Shown here one piece after another: positions 8,986-17,587 of a stretch of 64,000 nucleotides of DNA. This DNA is from Cohnella candidum (GTDB taxonomy: Bacteria > Bacillota > Bacilli > Paenibacillales > Paenibacillaceae). The stretch covers positions 2,729,001 to 2,793,000 of the forward strand of contig NZ_CP033433.1 of assembly GCF_003713065.1 (NCBI RefSeq), written 5' to 3'. The translations under genes were made by a program, and so were the position numbers. Each line of letters begins with the position of its first letter. The first letter of the stretch is position 1. The notes beneath the pieces were generated by a model. It searched no databases, was not told the DNA's origin, and worked only from the letters and a program-made list of their open reading frames with translations.

Positions 8986-10398
8986 TTACGAAATCACCGT
9001 TCCCGCTTTAACGCGCCGGATATCTTGCCGCAGCGGTTCACCTCCGGACGATTCAGTAATCCCGCTGCCCATACGATAGACGACCTTGCCGCGGCTCAAC
9101 GTGGCGGCGACCCGTACCTTCATCTCCATCCCCGCGTACGGACTGATGCGGTGCCGGTACAGCAGATGTTCTTCCGTCAAAATATATGGCGCCGCCATAT
9201 CAACGATCGCGAGATCCGCGTCCATGCCGACGGCGATTTTTCCTTTGCTCTCCGCGAATCCGAATCTTCGAGCCGGCGCTCCCGCGACCAGATCGGCGAT
9301 CAGGGTCAGCGGCAAACCGCGCGCCAGCACGCCTTCGCCAAGAAGCAGCTCCAGGCTGCTTTGCGCGCCCGCTATGCCTCCCCAAGCATCGAAAAACGAT
9401 CGGCCTGCCCCCGTCCGCTTGAGCTCAGGCGGGCTGGGCGAATGGTCGGACGCGACCATGTCGATGCCGCCTTCCGCCAGCAGCTCCCACAAACGCTCAC
9501 GCCGTTCCGCGTCGCGGAGCGGCGGCGCGCATTTGGCCGCGGGGCCGATGCGTTCCATGTCCTCCTCGGTCAACACCAAGTAATGGGGACACGTTTCCAG
9601 CGTAACGTCGACTCCTTTCAGCTTCGCTTCCGCGACCAGCTCCACCGCTTCCGGCGTGCTGATATGCACGAAATGCAGCCGGCAGCCGGTGTCCTTGGCG
9701 TACAGCAGCGCTTTGGCCACGGCTTCCGTCTCCGCCACGACCGGCCGGGACGCCGCGAAGCCTCGGGCATCCACGTGCCCGTTTGCTCTGGCTTGCTCGG
9801 CGAGCCCCCCGGTCAAGGCATCGCTTTCGGCATGCAGGGCGAGCAAGCCGCCGAACCGGGCGATCCGCTTCATGCCTTCGTACAGCGTGAAGTCGTCGAC
9901 TTGGCGGAACCGTCCTTCCCCTTCCCCGCCCGGATCGGACAGGAAAGCCTTGAAGGCCGGTACCCCCGCCTGGGCGAGCGCCTCGAGTTGATCCAGGTTG
10001 CCGGGCACTAGCCCGCCCCAAAACCCGTAATCCACCACCGAACGTCCCTCCGCGAGAGAGGCTTTCATCCGAAGCGCCTCCAAGTTCACGGTAGGCGGAT
10101 TGCCATTCAGGGGCATATCCAGATAAGCGGTGCAGCCTCCGGCGGCGAGGGCGGCGGATCCGGTCTCGAAGCCTTCCCAATGGCCGAAGTTCGGCTCGTT
10201 GAAGTGCACATGGACGTCGATCATGCCCGGGAGCACGAGTCGTCCGCCGGCATCCAGCACGTCCGCCGCCTCGCCCTCGGGCAGCAAGTCGGCGATCGCC
10301 GCGATTTTGCCGTCCCGGATGCCGATATCCGCGCGGCGGACTCCTTCGGGCAGCACGACGTTGCCGCCGGAGACGATCAGATCGAATCGTACAACCAT
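8986..10398 (-). CDS. pucH: Allantoinase
   Basis: 470 residues. Cyclic amidohydrolase with a binuclear metal centre: H63 and H65 in HVHFNEP, carboxylated lysine K150 (AFKAFLSD), H189 (LHAES), H245 (HFVHIST) and D318 in ASDHSPS. The SDHSPS motif is typical of allantoinase rather than dihydroorotase or hydantoinase. It opens the allantoin ring to allantoate. It sits six bases after HIU hydrolase and 17 before allantoate amidohydrolase in the purine operon. Confidence 0.94.
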   Translation of the reverse strand: MVVRFDLIVSGGNVVLPEGVRRADIGIRDGKIAAIADLLPEGEAADVLDAGGRLVLPGMIDVHVHFNEPNFGHWEGFETGSAALAAGGCTAYLDMPLNGNPPTVNLEALRMKASLAEGRSVVDYGFWGGLVPGNLDQLEALAQAGVPAFKAFLSDPGGEGEGRFRQVDDFTLYEGMKRIARFGGLLALHAESDALTGGLAEQARANGHVDARGFAASRPVVAETEAVAKALLYAKDTGCRLHFVHISTPEAVELVAEAKLKGVDVTLETCPHYLVLTEEDMERIGPAAKCAPPLRDAERRERLWELLAEGGIDMVASDHSPSPPELKRTGAGRSFFDAWGGIAGAQSSLELLLGEGVLARGLPLTLIADLVAGAPARRFGFAESKGKIAVGMDADLAIVDMAAPYILTEEHLLYRHRISPYAGMEMKVRVAATLSRGKVVYRMGSGITESSGGEPLRQDIRRVKAGTVIS

Positions 10399-10404
10399 TT
10401 TCCC

Positions 10405-10761
10405 TCAGCTCCCCCGGTAAGTGCTGTATCCGCCCGGCGCGACCAGGAGCGGAACGTGATAGTGGGCGTTTCCGTCCGCGATCCGAAACCGCACCGGAAC
10501 CCAGTCGAGAAACGGGTCTCCGGCCTCGCCGTCTCCGCTCCCGAAATAATCGCCAACCCAAAACAAAATCTCGTACAAGCCGTTCCCTTTGTCCGCCCCT
10601 TCCAGCAGCGGTTCGTCAAGGCGGCCGTCCGCGTTCGTCCGCACGTCCCGCAGCAACAGCGGGGCGCCTTCCTCGTCAAGCGCGAACAACTGCAGCCGCA
10701 GTCCCGCGGCGGGACGGCCCGCCGAAATGTCCAGCACGTGCGTCGTCAATCGCCCGCTCAT
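10405..10761 (-). CDS. pucM: 5-Hydroxyisourate hydrolase (transthyretin-like)
   Basis: 118 residues from ATG 10761. It carries the TRP-family signatures LTTHVLDIS at the N-terminus (catalytic His8) and the C-terminal YHVPLLVAPGGYSTYRGS, ending in YRGS as expected. It converts 5-hydroxyisourate to OHCU, the step after urate oxidase. The start was moved from an upstream in-frame ATG because GAGGGGG lies eight bases before 10761 and the family begins just here. The ribosome binding site overlaps the stop of the preceding OHCU decarboxylase gene, which implies coupling. Confidence 0.94.
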   Translation of the reverse strand: MSGRLTTHVLDISAGRPAAGLRLQLFALDEEGAPLLLRDVRTNADGRLDEPLLEGADKGNGLYEILFWVGDYFGSGDGEAGDPFLDWVPVRFRIADGNAHYHVPLLVAPGGYSTYRGS

Positions 10762-10774
10762 CAAGCGTTCCCCC

Positions 10775-11284
10775 TCACTCCGCAATCAGATCCGCCAGCC
10801 GGAAAGCCGCGATCCGCCCGATTTGCTCTAGCGCTTCCTTCCTTTCTTCTTCCGCCGAATGGCCGACGCGTTCGCGCATGGCCGCCAGAATATCGTCCTT
10901 GCCCCGTCCCCTGACGGCGAAAATGAACGGAAAACCGAATCTTTCCATGTAGGCCGCATTCAGGGACGAGAACGTCCCGAATTCCTCCGGCGTCAGCCGG
11001 TCCAGCCCGGCTCCTTGCTGCTCCTTGGCCGAATAAGCCGTTAGGCTGCCGATGCCCATTCTCGTCGCCAGATCGGGATGGGCGCGAATCAACGCCAGTA
11101 CTTTCTCCTCCGGCGCGTTCAGCACGATCGACATCATGCGGGCATGCAGCTCGCCGGCCGACGCGAACGGCCGGCGAGCCCAAGCCTGCTCCGCGACCCA
11201 TGGCGAGTGCTCGAACACGGCTCCGAACCGCTCGACGAACGTTTCCCGGCTCATCCCGTTGATTTCGGCCATCGTCACGCTCAT
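10775..11284 (-). CDS. uraD: OHCU decarboxylase
   Basis: 169 residues. It contains the UraD/PucL N-domain motifs FEHSPWVAEQAW and RAHPDLA, with catalytic-type histidines, plus GFPFIFAVRG. It decarboxylates OHCU to (S)-allantoin. In B. subtilis this domain is fused to urate oxidase in PucL; here it stands alone and no urate oxidase is present in the window. ATG 11284 overlaps the stop of the deaminase gene as ATGA. The frame further upstream is non-coding shadow. Confidence 0.93.
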   Translation of the reverse strand: MSVTMAEINGMSRETFVERFGAVFEHSPWVAEQAWARRPFASAGELHARMMSIVLNAPEEKVLALIRAHPDLATRMGIGSLTAYSAKEQQGAGLDRLTPEEFGTFSSLNAAYMERFGFPFIFAVRGRGKDDILAAMRERVGHSAEEERKEALEQIGRIAAFRLADLIAE

Positions 11285-11772
11285 GACCAGAACCCCTCGT
11301 GAACGGCGACCACTTCCGCCTCCACCTCCGGAAACGGGCCGATGACCACGATCGGCTTGCGGCCGCTGGCGAATACGTTGCGGCAAGAAAGATCGAGAGT
11401 CAGGTTTTGCTCATCGTCCCCCGTCAGCTCGGCCAGGCGTTTTTCGGAAATGCCGTAAACGACCCTTCCCACGTGTCCCCAATAGATCGATCCGGCACAC
11501 ATCGCGCAGGGCTCTGCCGTCGTGTACAGCGTGCAGCGCCACAGCTTCTCCTTCGGATAAAGCCTGGATGCAGCCGCCATTAATGTCGTTTCGGCATGCC
11601 CCGTGCAGTTCCGTTCCGTGATTTCTACGTTGCCTTGCTCCAGCAGCACTGTCCCGTCCTCATCGACCAGAATGCTTCCGAACGGCGTGTTGCCGGATTC
11701 CCTCGCCCGCCTCGATACCTCGACGCAGCGAAGCAAATAATCGACATGCCTCTCCTTCTTGTTCGATTCCAT
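11281..11772 (-). CDS. CDA-fold nucleobase/nucleoside deaminase (possible guanine deaminase)
   Basis: 163 residues. Zinc-dependent cytidine-deaminase fold with H59/E61 in TGHAETTLM and C89/C92 in TAEPCAMCAGS. B. subtilis GuaD is about the same size, and the position inside the purine operon suggests deamination of guanine to xanthine, feeding xanthine dehydrogenase. It lacks close similarity to GuaD outside the zinc motifs, so a different purine or nucleoside substrate is possible. It starts four bases after the [2Fe-2S] subunit gene ends and overlaps uraD by four bases. Confidence 0.75.
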   Translation of the reverse strand: MESNKKERHVDYLLRCVEVSRRARESGNTPFGSILVDEDGTVLLEQGNVEITERNCTGHAETTLMAAASRLYPKEKLWRCTLYTTAEPCAMCAGSIYWGHVGRVVYGISEKRLAELTGDDEQNLTLDLSCRNVFASGRKPIVVIGPFPEVEAEVVAVHEGFWS

Positions 11773-11776
11773 CGCT

Positions 11777-12280
11777 TTACCTCCCCAGCTCGATCGCCCG
11801 GCGGACGGCCCGCTTGATACCGCCGTAGCCGGTACACCGGCACAGATTGCCGGACAGCGCTTCTTCGATTTCTTCTTCCGTCGGTTCCGGATTCCGGTCC
11901 AGCAGCGCCTTCGTCGACAACACCATGCCCGGCGTGCAGTACCCGCACTGGAAGCCGCCTTCTTCGAGAAACGCCCGCTGGACGGGATGCAGTTCCTCGC
12001 CCTCGCCTGCCGACAAGCCTTCGATCGTCGTAATCGCCTTGCCCTGCACTTGGTAAGCCATCGTCAAGCAGGCGTTCACCGGTTCCCCGTCCGCCAGCAC
12101 CATGCAGGCGCCGCAGCGGCCGATTTCGCAGGAGCGTTTGGTGCCGGTGAGGCCCAGATGGTCGCGGATGACCTGGAGCAAACGCAAGGAGGGAGGCGCT
12201 TCGACTTCATAATCCGTACCGTTCACCTGCAGGGTCAACCGATTCACGGCGGGTTTCGATTCCATCGTTTTATCGATCAT
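11777..12280 (-). CDS. pucE: Xanthine dehydrogenase, [2Fe-2S] subunit
   Basis: 167 residues. The plant-type ferredoxin cluster motif CEIGRCGAC is followed by a second cluster domain with CGYCTPGM and LCRCTGYGGI, the normal two-cluster layout of the small subunit of molybdenum hydroxylases. It passes electrons from the Mo site to the FAD subunit. I chose ATG 12280 (MIDKTMESK) because AAGGCGGTG lies seven bases upstream. The start overlaps the end of the molybdenum subunit gene by 11 bases. Confidence 0.93.
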   Translation of the reverse strand: MIDKTMESKPAVNRLTLQVNGTDYEVEAPPSLRLLQVIRDHLGLTGTKRSCEIGRCGACMVLADGEPVNACLTMAYQVQGKAITTIEGLSAGEGEELHPVQRAFLEEGGFQCGYCTPGMVLSTKALLDRNPEPTEEEIEEALSGNLCRCTGYGGIKRAVRRAIELGR

Positions 12281-14579
12281 GCTGCGGCACCGCCTTTCTC
12301 GCGAATGGGGGAATCCGCTGAAGCTCGCCCGGATCGATCGGCAGTTTGGCGACCCAGACGCCGACCGCGTCATGAACGGCTGAAGCGATGGCAGGGGCCA
12401 GCCCGACCGTCCCGATCTCGCCGATGCCTCTCGGGCCGTAAGCGTCGTCCTCGGGCAGGTCTTCGATCGGTTGGACCGTCACGTTGCCGGCATGTTCGGA
12501 AAGCGTCGGAATCAAATACGTGTCGAAATTGTTCGTCAAGTAACGGCCGCCGGCCATCAGCGCCTCCTCGGTCAACGTCCAGCCGAGCGCCATGCTGCTT
12601 CCGCCCTCGAGCTGCCCAAGGTAACCTTGCGGGTTCATGACCGGCCCGGCCGCGACCGCGTGGAATTGATCGACGACGCGAACGCGCCCGGTCAACGTAT
12701 CGACTTCCACCTTGACCGCGACGGAGTAGTAGGTATACAGGAAATGCGCGCCAGTGCGGTTCGAAGCCGTAACCGGAAAATGGAACGACGTTTCGCTGCG
12801 GATCGATTCTTTCGAGCGGGAAGCCAGTTCGGCGTAAGTGAGCAGCGGCTCCTCCTCTGAATCCGCCGTTCCGTAGATGCCGCCCGCTCCCAGCTTCAGT
12901 TGGCCGGACTCACGGCCCGTAAGGCCGGCCGCCGCTTTCAGCAGCTGCTCCGCGAACGGAGCTTTCATGTTCTGCACCGATTTCCAGATCATGCTCGTCG
13001 CCCGGGAAGCCGTGCTCGAGCCGCTGTCCGGCACGACGTCGGTGTCTCCGATGATGATTCGGAGATCGTCCGCGGCAAAGCCGAACGTCTCGATCAGCAT
13101 CAGCTCCAGCGTGGCGATCAACCCTTGGCCGAACTCCTCGTACCCGAATACGGCTTCGATTTTCCCGTCCGGGGCCAGCAGCAGCCTGCCTCCGGCCGGA
13201 TCGGGAATGCCGACGCCGAGACCCGCTCCGTGCATGACAAATGCAGCGCCGATGCCCGTTTTGATCCAGGGTTCCAGCTTCGTCTCCTCCGGTCCGGAAC
13301 CCGCCGAACGGTTCGCTTTCTCCCGCCACAGCGGGCTGTCCGCCAGCGCCTGCCACACTTGAGCGGCGCCGTCCGTCGGTGCGATCGGCTGGCCGAGCGG
13401 CCCCGGGTCGCCAAGCTCCCGGCGGTTGCGGCGCCGGAATTCCCACGGCTCGATGCCGAGTTTCCCGGCGAGCCGGTCGATTTGGCCTTCCAGCGCGAAG
13501 ATCGCCTGGTTGCCGCCGAAGCCCCGGAACTCGCCGGACATGCCGTTGTTCGTATAGACCGAGACGCTTTCCACGTCCACGTTCTGAATCCGGTACGGCC
13601 CGATTACGTGCTCCGTCGCGAAATTCAGCACCTCCGCGCCGAGCGTGGCGTACGGACCGGTGTCCGCCACCACCCGGACGCGGTGGGCGATGAGCCTCCC
13701 GTCGGCGTCGGCGCCCGTCTTCATGGTGATTTTCATGGGATGCCGCTTCAAGCCGGCTCGGACCGATTCTTTGCGCGAGTTGTGGATTTTGACCGGCCTC
13801 CCGGTCGCAAGCGCCAGTAAAGCGCCGTAAGGCTGCACGTTCAGCTCGTCTTTGCCGCCGAACGATCCCCCGATCGGACTGGAGACGACGCGGATATCGG
13901 ATTGCGGGCGGGCCAGGATGCGGGAAAGCTGCAGGCGGTCCATGAAACCGTGCTGGGTGGGCGAATAGACGGTCAACCGGCCGTCCGCCTCCGGCACGAA
14001 CAGCCCGCCTTCGGTTTCCATGTAGGCGTGCATCTGGCGCGGCGTCACGTACGTCTCTTCGACGACAATCGCGCAGTCCGCGAACGCCGAATCCGGGTCT
14101 CCGACTTTGTAATCGTTGCGATGAAGCTCGTTGCCATGGGGATGCAGGCGAGGCGCGTCCGCCTCGAGCGCCTTATCCGGGCTGTCCAATACGGGCAGCT
14201 CCTCGTAATCGACCTCGATCAGCGCCAACGCCTTTTCGGCCGCTTCCATCGTCTCCGCCGCCACCGCGGCGACGGCATCGCCGACGTAGCGCACCCGGTC
14301 GAAGCAGAAAACAGGCTGATCTTGCACGGCAATGCCGTAAGCGTTCAAGCCGGGCACATCTTCATGCGTGAGCACGGCTGCCACGCCGGGAACCTTCCCC
14401 GCTTCCTCCGTACGTATGCCGAGGATCCGCGCATGGGGAAACGGACTGCGAAGCACGAGTCCGATCAGCATATCCGGCGCCGTCATGTCGGTGAGGTAGG
14501 CGAGGCTGCCCGTTACTTTGCCGGGGCCGTCGGGCCGTATGCGCCATCGCGCCCCGCTCGTTTGTTTGTCCAGCCTCAT
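12270..14579 (-). CDS. pucD: Xanthine dehydrogenase, molybdenum-binding subunit
   Basis: 769 residues. Aldehyde oxidase/xanthine dehydrogenase a/b-hammerhead domain at the N-terminus, then the Mo-cofactor domain with GGSFGGKDE, RGFGGNQAIFALE and a C-terminal GIGEIG with the conserved active-site glutamate. It oxidises hypoxanthine and xanthine to urate. ATG 14579 (MRLDKQTSGARW) was chosen because GGGAGGA lies eight bases before it; the open frame extends 54 codons further upstream but overlaps the FAD subunit gene. The three subunits are encoded as FAD, Mo, Fe-S in transcription order, as in pucC-pucD-pucE. Confidence 0.93.
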   Translation of the reverse strand: MRLDKQTSGARWRIRPDGPGKVTGSLAYLTDMTAPDMLIGLVLRSPFPHARILGIRTEEAGKVPGVAAVLTHEDVPGLNAYGIAVQDQPVFCFDRVRYVGDAVAAVAAETMEAAEKALALIEVDYEELPVLDSPDKALEADAPRLHPHGNELHRNDYKVGDPDSAFADCAIVVEETYVTPRQMHAYMETEGGLFVPEADGRLTVYSPTQHGFMDRLQLSRILARPQSDIRVVSSPIGGSFGGKDELNVQPYGALLALATGRPVKIHNSRKESVRAGLKRHPMKITMKTGADADGRLIAHRVRVVADTGPYATLGAEVLNFATEHVIGPYRIQNVDVESVSVYTNNGMSGEFRGFGGNQAIFALEGQIDRLAGKLGIEPWEFRRRNRRELGDPGPLGQPIAPTDGAAQVWQALADSPLWREKANRSAGSGPEETKLEPWIKTGIGAAFVMHGAGLGVGIPDPAGGRLLLAPDGKIEAVFGYEEFGQGLIATLELMLIETFGFAADDLRIIIGDTDVVPDSGSSTASRATSMIWKSVQNMKAPFAEQLLKAAAGLTGRESGQLKLGAGGIYGTADSEEEPLLTYAELASRSKESIRSETSFHFPVTASNRTGAHFLYTYYSVAVKVEVDTLTGRVRVVDQFHAVAAGPVMNPQGYLGQLEGGSSMALGWTLTEEALMAGGRYLTNNFDTYLIPTLSEHAGNVTVQPIEDLPEDDAYGPRGIGEIGTVGLAPAIASAVHDAVGVWVAKLPIDPGELQRIPPFARKAVPQHDR

Positions 14580-14583
14580 CGGC

Positions 14584-15480
14584 TCACTCCTCCCCTTGCC
14601 CGCGGGCCAGCTTCCACCACTCCGCGGCAATGAGATTAGCCGCGGTACGCTTGCGGTAGGCTTCACCCGCGAAGGCGTCGCCCTTCGGGCGGAATGTTTT
14701 TTCCACGGCCCCGTGAACTTCGGCCAACAGCTCGGGCTCAACCCGACGGCCTTCCATTAGCGCTTCAGCGGCGTACAGCCGCTGCGGAACGGTCGATCCT
14801 CCGCCCGCCGCGATCCTCACGCAGCCAAGCCTTCCCTCCTCCGAGATTTCAGCGGATAGAGCAGCCGTGACGACGGAAGGCGTGAACGCCTCGCGGCGTC
14901 CGACTTTGCGGAAAGCCGAGAACGCCCCGGCTCCGGACTTGGGATGGGACGGCAGCCGTACGTGAACCAGCAGCTTCTCCGGAGTCCGATACGTTTCCGG
15001 ATGTTCCAGCCACTTCTCTGCCGGAATCAACTCTTCCTGGCCGTCGTACCAGAGCAATCCCGCCTCGTAAACCAACAGCGCCGGCAGCAGGTCTCCGATG
15101 CCGGAAGCGGCATTGCCGCCAATCGTTCCGGCGTTCCGGATCGACAGCGCTCCGATGCGGAACGCCGCTTCGGTCAAAGCCGGATACCGCGAAGCCAGCC
15201 ACCCGCTGCGCCGAACCGAGGTCAGGGAGGTGCCGGCGCCGATCACGGTGCCGCCGTTTTCCGTGCTCCGAATGCCCGACAAGCCGGGCAGCGACCGGAT
15301 ATCGATCAGGTGGGCCGGTCTCTCCGCGATATCCCCTTCCCACCAAGTCCTGAGCAGCGTGCCCCCCGCCACGTACTCCGCGTCGGAGCCGAAGTTCCGT
15401 TTTAGGGACCAGGCTTCCGCCGCGCTGCGGGGCATCCATACGTCCGGCAACCGGGTTACGCCCGGAGATTTCATGGCCAT
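14584..15480 (-). CDS. pucC: Xanthine dehydrogenase, FAD-binding subunit
   Basis: 298 residues. FAD-binding type 2 of the CO-dehydrogenase flavoprotein family: VAGGTLL near residue 38 and TIGGNAASG near residue 119 contact FAD, and a C-terminal CO-dehydrogenase flavoprotein domain follows. It reoxidises the enzyme. ATG 15480 has GGAGGGG seven bases upstream. It follows the second permease gene of the nucleoside importer by 27 bases, which indicates that transport and xanthine oxidation share one transcript. Confidence 0.92.
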   Translation of the reverse strand: MAMKSPGVTRLPDVWMPRSAAEAWSLKRNFGSDAEYVAGGTLLRTWWEGDIAERPAHLIDIRSLPGLSGIRSTENGGTVIGAGTSLTSVRRSGWLASRYPALTEAAFRIGALSIRNAGTIGGNAASGIGDLLPALLVYEAGLLWYDGQEELIPAEKWLEHPETYRTPEKLLVHVRLPSHPKSGAGAFSAFRKVGRREAFTPSVVTAALSAEISEEGRLGCVRIAAGGGSTVPQRLYAAEALMEGRRVEPELLAEVHGAVEKTFRPKGDAFAGEAYRKRTAANLIAAEWWKLARGQGEE

Positions 15481-15507
15481 GATGACACCCCTCCCTACCT
15501 CAATGCG

Positions 15508-16437
15508 TTAAAACCGCTGTTCCCTCAAATAAGGAACGCCCAGCGACTCCGGCGCCCCGGACGGTTTGTTCCGGTTGCGCCAGCCGAGAAACATGAGAAC
15601 GAGAATCGTGACGACGTAAGGGATCATTTTCAGGAAATAGGACGGAATTTCGCTTCCGATCAGCTGGATGCGGAACCCCATCGTGTCGAGCACCCCGAAG
15701 AAATAAGCGCACAGAAGCGCGCGGATCGGATTCCACCGGGCGAAAATGATCAGCGCCACCGCGATCCAACCCCTGCCCGCCGTCATTCCCTCGATCCAAG
15801 TCGGAGAGAAGACGAGCAGCAGGTCCGCGCCGGCCAAGCCGATGAGCACCGATCCGGCCATGATGCAGGCATAGCGGACGAGCTGGACCCGGATGCCCAT
15901 GACATCAGCCGTAGCCGGGTTGTCGCCGATCGCGCGAAGATGGAGACCCGCGGAAGTACGGTGGATGAACAAGTGAAGCACGATGACGAGAAGGAAGCTG
16001 ACCCAGGTCAATAAATCCAGCCTGCCGAACACGTCGCCCAGCACCGGAACGTCCTTCAGGAAGTCCAGGTGAACCTTCGGTACGGCGCCCGGGATTGGAA
16101 GCCCGCTCACGGACTTGCCCAGATAGGCGCTGAAGCCGGTGCCGAACAGGGTCATCGCCAGCCCGCTCACGATCTGGTTGGTCCGGAGCGTCACGGTCAA
16201 GAACCCGTGCACGAGCCCGAGCGCGGCACTGACGGCGAACACGGCGAGCAGCGTAAGTCCGAGACTGTTCGTGTGCAAGTAAGTGAGGCAGGCCGTCACC
16301 GCGCCCATCAGCATGAGGCCTTCCGCGCCGAGCTGGATGATTCCGCTGCGTTCGATCAGGATGCCTCCCAGCGCGGCGAACAGCAAGGGAGTGCCGGACG
16401 AGATGGCGGCGAGCAGCAATTGCGTAAACAGGTCCAT
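15508..16437 (-). CDS. Nucleoside ABC transporter permease (NupQ type)
   Basis: 309 residues, about 8-9 membrane segments, BPD_transp_2 family. The N-terminal GTPLLFAALGGILIERSG and GAEGLMLMGAV are typical of the second permease of BMP-dependent nucleoside importers (NupQ/YufQ). ATG 16437 was preferred over a GTG nine bases upstream because AGGGGAG is correctly spaced only to the ATG. It pairs with the adjacent permease and the double-ABC ATPase, and probably imports purine nucleosides or bases such as guanosine or xanthosine. Confidence 0.9.
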   Translation of the reverse strand: MDLFTQLLLAAISSGTPLLFAALGGILIERSGIIQLGAEGLMLMGAVTACLTYLHTNSLGLTLLAVFAVSAALGLVHGFLTVTLRTNQIVSGLAMTLFGTGFSAYLGKSVSGLPIPGAVPKVHLDFLKDVPVLGDVFGRLDLLTWVSFLLVIVLHLFIHRTSAGLHLRAIGDNPATADVMGIRVQLVRYACIMAGSVLIGLAGADLLLVFSPTWIEGMTAGRGWIAVALIIFARWNPIRALLCAYFFGVLDTMGFRIQLIGSEIPSYFLKMIPYVVTILVLMFLGWRNRNKPSGAPESLGVPYLREQRF

Positions 16438-16453
16438 CGTTGACACTCCCCTC

Positions 16454-17587
16454 TCAAGCGCTGCGGCGCAGCCGGAATTTGGTCACGGTATCCCCCGCGA
16501 TAAGGAAAAACAGGATCGCCCCTTGCAGCATGAGCGACATGGACGAAGGCAGGCCGATCGTCTGCACGCTGTATCCGCCGACGATGAGGCCCCCGAACAG
16601 AAACGAGGATAAAACGATGCCGAACGGGTTCAGTTTCGCCAGCCACGCGACGATGATCGCCGTGTAGCCGTATCCCGGCGAAATGCCGTACATGAGCCGG
16701 TGCGCGACGCCCGAAACCTCGCTCATGCCCGCCAGTCCGGCCAGGCCTCCGCTGATCAGCATGACCAGCAGGATGTGGCGGGCGATGCGTATGCCCGCGT
16801 TTTTGGCCGCCTCCGGATTGGCTCCGATCAGCTTCAGTTCATATCCCCAGCGCGTGTAGCGGGTCAGAAGCGCGTAGAGCACGACGGCCGCGAGACCGAA
16901 AAGAAGACCGAAATGCAGCCGTGTATTCCCGAAAACCGGCAGCATCTGAGCATCCGTGAACATCGGGGTACCGGGAAAGTTCATGCCTTTCGGATCCTTC
17001 CACGGTCCGAACACCACGTAATCCAGCGCGAGAAGCGCTACGTAATTCAGCATCAAGGACGAGATGAGCTCGTTTACCTGAAAATAAGTCCGCGGAATCG
17101 CCGTGAGCAGTCCCCATACGCCTCCGGCCGCGATGCTGAACACGACCATAAGCGGTATCGCGGCATAGGAAGGCAGGTTCGGAAAATAAATCGTCACCGC
17201 CGTCGCGGCGATCGCGCCGGCCGCGAATTGGCCCTCCGCCCCGATGTTCCATACGGAGATCCGGTACGCGACCGCGACGCCAAGCCCGCATAGCAGCAAT
17301 GGAATCGTTTTGACGAGCGTTTCGGTGATTCCGAATGAGCTGCCGAAGGCGCCCATGAACATTTTCTTGTAAACCATCAGCGGGTTCATGCCGTTCGCCG
17401 CAATGAAGACGGCGCAGGCCGCAAGCGCGAGGACCACCGAAACGATCGTGATCCACCAGGGACTCGAGGTTCGGGAAGGATCCAGCTCGAACCGGAATCG
17501 CAGCCGTCGGGTTTTCGTCGCTGCCGATGTGCCCAATGCGGACGTGCAGGGGCTCGTGATGGTGCCGACTGCCGGCTTTTCGTTCAT
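16454..17587 (-). CDS. Nucleoside ABC transporter permease (NupP type)
   Basis: 377 residues. A 45-residue cytoplasmic N-terminal extension is followed by about 9 membrane segments with the family motif SVWNIGAEGQFAAGA. It is the first permease of the importer. Its ATG overlaps the ATPase gene stop as ATGA, so the two are translationally coupled. It forms a heterodimer with the NupQ-type permease. The substrate specificity of the complex is set by the BMP lipoprotein. Confidence 0.91.
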   Translation of the reverse strand: MNEKPAVGTITSPCTSALGTSAATKTRRLRFRFELDPSRTSSPWWITIVSVVLALAACAVFIAANGMNPLMVYKKMFMGAFGSSFGITETLVKTIPLLLCGLGVAVAYRISVWNIGAEGQFAAGAIAATAVTIYFPNLPSYAAIPLMVVFSIAAGGVWGLLTAIPRTYFQVNELISSLMLNYVALLALDYVVFGPWKDPKGMNFPGTPMFTDAQMLPVFGNTRLHFGLLFGLAAVVLYALLTRYTRWGYELKLIGANPEAAKNAGIRIARHILLVMLISGGLAGLAGMSEVSGVAHRLMYGISPGYGYTAIIVAWLAKLNPFGIVLSSFLFGGLIVGGYSVQTIGLPSSMSLMLQGAILFFLIAGDTVTKFRLRRSA